From Atrichornis clamosus (Eukaryota > Chordata > Aves > Passeriformes > Menuridae): a DNA stretch of 64,000 nucleotides. This document shows, piece by piece, positions 54,801 to 64,000 of this stretch (position 1 is its first letter; the number at the start of each line of letters is the position of its first letter). The position numbers and the translations under genes were made by a program. The notes below the pieces were generated by a model. The model worked only from the letters and a program-made list of their open reading frames with translations, ran no database searches and had not been told where the DNA came from. The stretch spans positions 1 through 64,000 of the forward strand of contig WBMZ01000259.1 in assembly GCA_013400975.1 (NCBI GenBank), given 5' to 3'.

Positions 54801-57434
54801 AGGAGTTCATAAACTCAAACCTGCAGCTTTCTTCCTGTTGTGCCTGGAGTGTTCTATGTGTGGATTTCAGCAGGCAGCACATGCATTGTGTGTCCAGAAA
54901 CGCTTGTGCAAAAAAAAGAGTTCTCATATTCCAGCATGGTGAGAGTTCTTGCCCTGGCCCTGAGGGCCATTTCTCCCTGCTGCTATTGGGTGAGGTGCAT
55001 GTTCTGCACCTGGATGGTCATGTTGCCTCAAACACCACCACTGGAGTAATTGGTTAGTCTAGACTTCAAGGCAGTTAATTGATATTCTTTACAGGAAACT
55101 TGGTTCTGCTACTAGGCACAGCTCATAGCATCTCTTGTTAGAGACAAAATACTTAGGATTGAATCAGGACTTGAATTGATTAGATCAAGATTAACTTTGC
55201 TTTATATCCAAAATCCCTGTGTGAAACTGGCTGTTAAATTTGGAAATACAATCCACTGTTAGCCTTTAGTATTCTTACCAACGATTTCAAATTAATAAAC
55301 TGCCCATTAAAAAAGCTGAATCACCAAGTCACATGTGAATCTGACTATGGCAATGGAGATGCCAAATTCTGGATTATGGGTAAAAAGGGTTGCAGGAGCA
55401 GAAAGTTCAGCAAGAGCAACATTACATGTTTCTTTGTTTAATTTAAGCCCCTGAAATAGGAGATGTCTGTGATAGAGTAGAAATGCAAAATCACCAAACA
55501 CAATCACACAAAAAAAAGTTGCACTAAAGACAGAGCCACAGTTTGCAGGCAAGAAATCAGAAAATTCTCTGAGATGTTTGGTAGTAGCACAGGTTGATTG
55601 TTTCCTTTCTTTTCCTTCTGTCCACAAACAATATCCACAAATCCAAAAGAAAGTAGGATTATTGTTTAAGTAGATAAATAATATGACACATATTAATCCT
55701 AGTGAAAAACAAGTGTGCAGTGACATAGTCCTCATTTTATAACCATGCCTTTTTATCATGCACCTCTGACCATCCACGCCACCTTGAACCATCTCCCAGA
55801 AGACTAGCCCCATTCTTAATATCATTAATTACTTTATCACTTCTTGCAACTTAACAGAAACTAAGCAATTACAATTTTAGATGTATTCTTGAAATCCTAC
55901 AGGAAGAAATCAGTGTTTTCAAAACAATCTGATAAAAGAAGATGAAGGCAAAATATCAATATTGTCTTGAAACAGAATTAAATGACTGATATATTCTGTT
56001 TTTTTCTAAACAGCTTACCCAAAGCTGACACTTATCATATGGATTGCATTTCTAACAGTGTTTAATATTTTATGTCAATATACCTGGATTCCACTAGTTC
56101 TGATGTAATAGGGATACATGCATTATTGTGAGTCTGAAGCACATATTTCTCTTTCCTCTGGGCATTCATTGTCTCAAAACCAGAGTGCTGAATACAGCCA
56201 AATGCTGCCCATGCAACTGCAAATGAGCCAGATGTCCAGTTCATTGTGAATTTTCACTGGAAATGAAATAATAATTCCCTGAGAAAGTAAAAATACCTTT
56301 TAGCTGCTAATTTAAAACAGATTATTCTTTTTCATCTGATAATTATTGTCAAGAATGTTAGCCTTCCATTGCAGAAAAGTCAGGACATTTGAAAGTGTAT
56401 TAACAAGGTAGCACTCAGTGCTCACAAGGTTCCCTCATACGTTTCTCCAAGCCACATCATACTTGACTGAAAGAAAAAACAAGTTTACCTCTAAGTATAA
56501 AGTGAAAAGAAACCCAGTGCAACTACTAACATGTACCACTTAGCACAGCTGACTTCAGAACTGTGTCTAATCTCTCAATCAGGCCCAGATGCCTTTTTTA
56601 CCACAGGAAGTCTTGATAGGCTTTTTTCAGTAACTACTTTTTGCAGTTAAGAACATCCAAGATGGAAGGAGGGTAGGTTCTGTCCTCCATGGTCATCATG
56701 GTCTGTCTGTAACTAAAATTCATTCATTTAGAAATCATGGCTTCACATAGTGCACTAAAAACCCCTCCTGATATCCTGGGCTTTGAATCAGGCCCTTTCA
56801 GAAAAACAAATATGCATAAGATTTGAGTAATGACAAGGGAGTATAAAAGCAGTTCTGCAGCCGTTTATTAAAAAAAAAATTAAGGAGATTTCAATAAAAA
56901 AGCTGTTCCATGGTATTCAAACATCCCTATTGTCACAACAAGTTGGAGGGTAAAAAAATGAAGTGTGCCTGCCAGGGACAACAGGACAGGTAAAGAAAAA
57001 TGTAGATGTCAGACAGTTCAAATAACTTCATCCACAAGAGAGAAGCTTGACAGACAAAGATTTAACACAAGGATTTCATTTGTCTTTGTAGCACTCAAAT
57101 CTACCACTATGGATTACGGAGACGCCATCTCTCTCTTTTTCTGGGGGTTGAGGAGAAGCAGCAATTATTTCCTTGCCATTTTCAGAGAATTCCAGCCTGC
57201 AAATAAAAAACAAAGTGCAAATCTCTCTCATCATTGCTGTGAAAGCCACACATTGGTAAGAATATCTGTAAATTGAATGGTAGAAGAAAGGTGCTCAGCA
57301 ACCTCTGCTGACATAAGAGTAATGGATTTGGCATCAGTGTTAATTACCTAACCACTTTTTTTTCTGCTTAAGCCTAGCCTTAAAGGTCAGAGCGAGCAGC
57401 CACCAACCCCTGCATACCACAAGAAATTAGTGGA
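51880..57434. other. Interval between CP and the TM4SF gene
   Basis: Mostly AT-rich sequence with no gene that I can name. It must contain the CP upstream region and probably the last exon and 3' UTR of the TM4SF gene. A 60-codon open frame on the minus strand (56062-56244) is the only candidate exon worth noting. Confidence 0.45.
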
Positions 57435-57599
57435 TTAATCAAAACCAACAAATGCATTATCAGTACATATTCTTTGGTTAAAAAAATGCAGTAGCATAGA
57501 GAATACATAAACCAAAAGAGTAGGTCCCCAAATGAGAGAAATTGCTAAGCTACAGTGACTTGGAGATGCTGAAAAAATTAACTTCTGATGTTTTGTTAC

Positions 57600-60522
57600 C
57601 CGGACAAAAACAGAATAGGTCCCACAGAGTGTGCGCTTCAACTCGGTGGCTACTTTGAGAATGCAAATGATCAACTGCAGTCCACTGAGAGCTATCAAAA
57701 TTGAGAGTAAAATGACATTCCACTCCACTATGTTAGCAGGTTCTGTGCACCGAGACCAGGCAGGGTAATCTGTGAGGTATCTGTTAGAGAAAAACCAGAC
57801 TGAAGTAAGAAGAGTGTGTCTGACTATTGTTTTGATGAACAATTTCTTCTGGAAGAGTTACACTGATGTTTCTTACCCCCCAGCAGTGTCTTTGAAAATA
57901 TAATCCCATCCACTTGATGAATTGCAGAAAGGGCCTTGAATCAAACGCAGGGTAAAAATGATGCAACTGTATCCCGAGAAAGCAACTCCAAGCAAGGCTA
58001 GCACAATCGAAATAAAACTCTAAATTAAAGAGAGAGAGAAATATTACTGTGTGGGGATAGTGTCAACAGCAAACACAGTCATTCAGGCTGCCTAGCTACT
58101 TCCTCGAGGTTGAATTTCACTTTTGATTTTCCCAGCCTTCAAAATTCAGAAAGAAAAATAGCATGGAAAAAATAGTAAGCATACAAATACAAAATAAAGA
58201 TTAAGACAAAATTTAAGACAGTTCTACAACCCTAAGTTACATTTTATTTGGGTGGGTTTTTTAAACTTGCATTTTTGTAAAGTTGTTTCCCAAAATACCA
58301 GAGGAACACAACCATATATTAAATATGTCTGCATCCCAGATAGCTTGTATTGAGTCATTACTGAAAAAAATAACTTCCGAATAATACGGGCAAAGGGATG
58401 AAGCTTTTTAGCTGGTGCACATCATTGACACACTCACGCCTTCTATGGTCTTATTTTATTTTACAAGGATTTGGGGGAAGCGTGTGTCTAATTTTCTTTC
58501 ATCTTGCTTGTGCATCAGATGAAAGAAGCTACGTGCAACCCAATTTAGAATCCTTCTCTGTGAAAGGAAGTAAGTACAGAGCAGTGGAGAGGGCTGTAGG
58601 ATGTGCTGGAAACACGGGACCAGGAAGGCATTCAAAACAAATGCTAAGGAGAGGCACAGAAATAAAACACAGACTCACCCTGTAGGTTTTGTTACAGCTC
58701 TCACTCTGGCAACACTGATAGAATACACTACACTCCAGTGTTATTAGAATTACTGCCAAAAGAAGGATCTGTAAGGGGACATCACAAGGTCAGTGAGATG
58801 ACTGCAGATACCAAGCCAAAGTCTCCTTCATCTATGGAAGGCAGGGACTGCATCTCCTGTGTTGTCTTGATATTTTAAAAGCTGATCCATAGGAGAGCAC
58901 AATTGCTCAAGACACATATGGAACTTGAGTGGTTTTAGTAGGCTGTTGCTGTACTTGTGTCTTGTACTTGAAAGACAAGAGTACAACATCTCCCATCACA
59001 GCAAAGTGCTATGAGCTTGGGCTCAGCTACACCAAAACAATAAAACCAAGTTCACCAGTAACAGAATCAATACCAATGAAAGGAAGGATATTTTATTGAT
59101 ACAAACATGTCAGTTGAACACCTTGCTGACACAGGCACACAGATCAGGGTATCGCCTTCCTTACCTACACACTTATGCTAGAAAAGGTCAGTAATGCAAG
59201 CTTTTCATTAAATTCACATGGACTTTTATTTGTTTTCTCTCTCAAGAATCCATACTGATTTTTCTCAGACTATTGGATTATTTAAGCCTGATCCTAGAAT
59301 CATTTGGATAAATAGGACCTGGGCTCCAGAACCAACTGCCATTCACAGAGGCACCAGTTTGAAAAGGAAATATGAGAAGGGAATGTTTCTGAATCACAAC
59401 ACTATCCTCTCACATGCTGCTGCGGTTTGTAACAGAATGATATATGCATTTTTAATAAAATTGTAATAATCCTAAGGCTAAAAATGCTTCAAAATATCAA
59501 TATCACTGTTTAACTTTTTCACAAATTTGCAACTGTTAATCTCTTTGAATCCTCTGTCTCGTGGTTTTTTTCTTGTGCTAGAAAATATAAGGTTTTTCTT
59601 CTGCTTTAAGGAGGATACATGATTTCCAAAGAATGTCTCATGTTTTAATAACAGTTCAGCACCTTCACTAAAAAACCCTCTCTTATGCAGATGAACCCTT
59701 TTTAAGCCCTGATTGTGTGCAATGCAATTTGAGTACATAACTGCTTTCTGTTCATGAGGTTACAGCTCTTTATGAACATAGTGAAAAGTGTGAACAGTGA
59801 TCAACTCCATGGTAGTTTATTACTGCAGATGAGCATATTACAAATGCATTGGGGAAAATCGTACTATGCCAATCACGGTGAGACAATTCTCTGTATTTCG
59901 CCTGACAACAGTGGCACCTGATGCATTGTGAACTGTATTCAGTCTTCTAAATACTGGACTGCATACAGCTCTTAAAAACATCTGAACCGTTATGAGAAGC
60001 TCTTTTAGTTTTTGTTTCATTTTGGTTAAAGAGCTCTAATTCAACCTCCATAGAGTATTAAATCACATAGTGTTTGCCTCCATAATACATAAATTACATG
60101 TAAACAAACAGAGAGCAGGAAGAAACCCCCAACCCATCCAGCAAAATCACTTACACTAAATAGCAGACATCACTTGTCATTCAGTATATTAAAATTTTTT
60201 CATTTTTTTGAGGTTTTCTGCCTGCAATGGTTTTGCTGATGTAATCCATATGCTCTTTAAAAGCACAATTGCATTGCTGAAGAATAACCAAATATTATTT
60301 ACAGTAGAATGCAATTCATTAAAAACACATAGAACGAGCACTTACCATCACACCTGAGAAACAGATTCCTTCAAAATACCACTCATAGTTGGGAAACTGG
60401 TAACTGGCAGCATGCAGAATTTTCCCGTTTGGAAAGTACAGCAGGATGTTCACAACAATACTCCAAAGCGCAAGAGGTATCAGCAGGCCACTCAAACAGC
60501 TTCCACATGTCTCTAAAGCCAT
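57600..60522 (-). CDS. TM4SF18: TM4SF18-like L6 family four-transmembrane protein
   Basis: A member of the transmembrane-4 L-six family of plasma-membrane tetraspan proteins linked to cell migration and endothelial biology. Exons on the minus strand: 60346-60522, 58679-58768, 57877-58019, 57600-57780; 591 bases, 197 codons, consistent phases. Human TM4SF18 has 201 residues, so only a few C-terminal codons in a further exon are missing. Seen: TM1 in exon 1 (LLIPLALWSIVVNILLYF) followed by the NG motif, YEWYFEGICFSG before TM2, QCCQSESCNK in the cytoplasmic loop, TM3 VLALLGVAFSGY, the extracellular loop with GPFCNSSSGWDY and WSRCTEPANIVEWN, and TM4 LLSILIALSGLQLIIC, ending KRTLCGTYSVFVR before a GTAACA donor. 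The position beside CP and the residues favour TM4SF18 over TM4SF1 or TM4SF4. A read-through frame continues to 57435. Confidence 0.88.
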
Positions 60523-63500
60523 CTCTCAAGAACTTTGGAAGTTTTATTCTTCTAAGCTAACAAAAGATTACAAAACTTTAAATATAAGAAGCGCTTTGAC
60601 CTCCCCAGCTTGATTCAGTCATTTTGTATTCATAGGAATCAGTGACTGGGGTGTGATCCCAGGGGTAGAATTGTTTGACAGGTAGCTGAACAACAGATGA
60701 ATATCACTGTGTAAACTCACTGTCCTGTGTTAAGCACGTCTTTAAGTAGCCATTTCCCTTCTAAAAGATCCTCCTTTGTGATCTTCCCAATGAAGTATGT
60801 CTAGGAGTCACACTCAGGAAGGAACTTCAAAGCTCTCATTTCCTAGTGACTGCTCAAATATGCCCTCCTCCCCATGACATAAACTGCAACAGAGTTTGTG
60901 AGAGAGGCAGGTTGTTCAGCCTTACTGCAGCACAGGGAAGGAAGCTGACAGATGATAAATACGCCCAGTCTCTGTACAGAAGGCCACACTTTGCCTCATA
61001 ATACAGAGATTTAGTAACAGTACCCTAAGTGGTAACTAACACGTTGCTGACATGCAACACCAGGCTGAGTCTGGGCCATCTTGCAGAAAGTATAGAAGCA
61101 CAAATAACACTGGTTAGAAACTGCAAGGCAGACTCATTTTCACACTTTTAATCAATTACTCTTTCCCACAGCGTTATGTGGCTCCACTGTTTTGCAAATT
61201 AAATCCTGCTATTTCTCCAATTGTTTCATTCTGTGCTTACAGCTGAGCTTGCACAGTTACAGACCTGACCTATGTACACGTGACTTCTTGTGGAGGACAA
61301 AAGGTCTGGCTGTTTTTTTGAAATGCCTGCTATTTGCACTGTGCAAAGCTAAAGTCAGACAGCTTTCCCATTGTCACGTGTCATCATTCCCCAACCCCAG
61401 AGCAACTAACATCCATCCCAGTAATACAGAGCCAGAGCAGTTTGAACATTTGCAGCACAACCCAAGCCTTCGGTCTGTGCCCCTGTGAGTCATCAGAAGA
61501 GTAACTCAAAAATGAGTTAGGCTTCACTTGAAATCTGTAGTCAGAGAACACAAAAAAATGGGGCTCTATCAAAAGCAGGAAGGCTGCTTTTAGAAACAAT
61601 GACATCACAACATATTTTCCTTGTGTTTCCTCATGAGCTTCTTTCAGGCTCTGCACACATGAAGCCTCTCTCATCATCTCATAAAAGCTGTTTAGATTGC
61701 ATGTTGTAACTAATTCCATACTATTGTTTTGAATGAGATCACACAAGGAAATGGGCATGGTGGTACTTACAATAACATCATTTTTCTACCTGTTCTGAGA
61801 TGTGACTCTCCCCTTTTTCTAGGATGTTTCATTTTGAAGTCCTCATTCTTGATCTTTCCATATTTCCTGTTTTACTCTCTAATCACTACGGACACTTTTT
61901 TTCAGGTCTCCCTCTAATCAGAATTAGTAGCAAACCTGTCTTTCCAGACCCACAGGCAGAGACAGATCTCGTGTCATCAACACTGCACCACACAGAGCAG
62001 AGAAAACAGCTGAATCAAAATCACACATATCACATCCCCATGACTGATCTTTTATTGCAAAACACAAAGATCATATAATAGGCTGAAATATTTTTTTAAA
62101 AGCAAAAGTCAAAATCAGTAGCAAGCATCTTATTTTATAATCAAATTTGCTGCTCTTTCCATTATAACCTGTTCTGATTAGAAGAAGCTAACTTGGGAAA
62201 TGATGACTGAAGCAGCATTTGTTCTGCAGTACAGCAGTCTGCTTCATGACTTAGTGTGTGTTTAAACAGCTCTGCAAAAACCAAATCATGGTGTGGTTAT
62301 TTTGCTGGAACATGATGCCACTAGAACTGGAAACAACTATTTTATACTGAGAATTAAGCAAACCTGTAAGCCAGTTGCTCAAATATCTTGCCATGTTTTG
62401 AAAGCACTTAATTTTCATTGCTGTCAATATTCATGACTTGGTGCCAAGCCTTACCGAAAGGTCGTATTTACTCTGTATGAGTGACTTCTGTCCCAGCTGA
62501 AACAAATACAACCTAAACCAATTACATCTCCACAATGTAGCTCATACAGCTGCCAATACACCGTCTTGTGCAGCAGGCAACGAAAGCATCCCGCTGGCCA
62601 TTTTTACATGACAATATAAATAGTGAGTAGTAATGCTGTGCATTAGTGCTACATGGATCTGAGCTGAAGTTTCAAGTCTAAACCCTAGCCTAATCATTCT
62701 GACTACTGCAATTTCTAAAATTGTTTCAGTTCTTTAATTAATTGTGTGTACCAGAAAAGCAAATAACCATTATGGAAGAATAAAGGCAGAAATCTCTAAG
62801 TTGCATGGTAATTACACCTGATTCCATTGAGGACCCTCTTTTCCACTTCTCCCCTTCCATAAACCATTTAAATTTTCAGATTCTATTTCAAACAATGTTT
62901 CTTCACACAGAAAGACACTGTACCACACAGCTGCAAGGAATTTTCAGTGTATACACATGTGTATGCACATATTCCCCTTCCTCCCATACCAGGACAAGAC
63001 AGGAATAGACACTACAAACAAATAACATTAAAGTCCCTCAACTACTTCTATGTATTTAGGTATGGATGGCAAAATCAGGTGTCCTGAGATTCTAAACACA
63101 AACTTTTTCCATCTGTGAGTTCTTTTGCTGCTGTGGATATATGTGGACAATTTTGTTTTCACAGTTAACTTCTTTTTTTCAGGTATGTATTTGTACAGGG
63201 CAGACTTGACTGAGTGGACAGCCTGAGGTAAACCTCAAGTTTCTGGCTACCTTAAAAGACCACCTTCCTAGTTATAAATAGCCTAAGGATGCACTGACAT
63301 CCATGGGAACTTCTTTTTCTCCCATGAATAGAAATCAACTTGCTTATTTTCAAAGACGTGAACAGCTAAATTCCAAAACTGAGCCTCATTTCTTTGCAGT
63401 AAACAGCATGTCACATTTTGGTTTTTGTTTGAAAAATGCCATTGCCAGCAGCAATGCTGCCATGCTGACCTTGCCAGCAATGATGCTGGCAGCATATTAT

Positions 63501-64000
63501 TCAGATTTACTTGTGATAAAACATTCACTCTAATGTGCTACAAGCTACACTTCAGAGGTTCTTGCACAGGATCTTACAATAATGCCTTCAGGTTGCTAAC
63601 TGATCAGATATTTCAGATTAATCTGTCTTTGCTGACCTGAATTTGGACTGTATTCCTCGAACACTGTGAGGCCTCAGGGTCTGCTGATTGAGGTAAAAAC
63701 CAGGAGTAAGCCCCACATCTTGTTTTATCTCAGGCCTGTAATGGATCCCCTTTGGGAGGGCAGGAGGAGCTCAGTGCTGGGCTCAGCTGTGTGGGGAGAC
63801 CCTCAGGTCCCTGGGGTGACCTTCAGTTGGGAACTGCCAGCCCCAACCCAGGACTAAGGCTCCACATGTGCAGCTGTATCTGTCCCAGAGCTGTGGTTGA
63901 ACCCTAATTGATGAACAACCACCTGATTCAGCTAAATGAGCCAAACCAAGCAGGGAAGCAGTTCCCAGTCTGGCAGAGCCTGCTGGAGAGGAAAAACAGG
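60523..64000. other. Upstream of the TM4SF gene; no gene identified
   Basis: AT-rich sequence without recognisable exons. Open frames of up to 124 codons occur (61384-61758 minus) but have no splice context or motif that I recognise. From about 63640 to the window end the sequence becomes clearly GC-richer, which may mark the edge of another element or gene. Confidence 0.4.

Noticed and set aside
61384..61758. 124-codon minus-strand open frame
   Set aside because: No recognisable domain, no splice context, and ordinary intergenic composition; probably chance.

Overview
The window reads as vertebrate nuclear DNA from a bird, probably a songbird (Passeriformes). The evidence is short-intron multi-exon genes with GT-AG junctions, CpG-island promoters, several CR1 LINE fragments, and a short element with a tRNA-Ile-like head and a CR1-type tail, a design I know from passerine SINEs. 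The gene order matches the mammalian block HLTF(-) / HPS3(+) / CP(-) / TM4SF18(-) on human 3q24, with an extra alpha-tubulin gene between HLTF and HPS3.

Layout: 295-7365 (-) holds five recognisable exons of HLTF, a Rad5-like fork-remodelling helicase and ubiquitin ligase, in decayed form: three in-frame stops, a frameshift, a lost splice donor and altered RING zinc ligands. I could not find its 5' half. 8640-9720 is a CpG island with two sets of tandem CCAAT-box repeats. 9061-12953 (+) is a five-exon alpha-tubulin gene with intact frame but Asn instead of Lys at residue 40. A SINE lies at about 13300. 13945-32250 (+) is a complete 17-exon HPS3 (BLOC-2 subunit, 1005 codons). 35447-51807 (-) is ceruloplasmin (CP), 18 coding exons read in full with only the extreme C-terminus unresolved. 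57600-60522 (-) is a TM4SF18-like L6 tetraspan gene, four exons read, last few residues unresolved. The rest is intronic or intergenic AT-rich sequence with CR1 remnants.

The genes are not an operon-like system. They are neighbours in a conserved vertebrate synteny block: DNA damage tolerance (HLTF, apparently lost here), cytoskeleton (tubulin), lysosome-related organelle biogenesis (HPS3), plasma ferroxidase (CP) and a membrane tetraspan protein. The main points for a second look are the HLTF decay at its syntenic site, the K40N alpha-tubulin beside it, the repeated CCAAT promoter units, and a Met in the domain-2 copper site of CP where human CP has Leu.

Exon boundaries were set by eye from splice sites and from remembered family sequences. 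No alignment was run.
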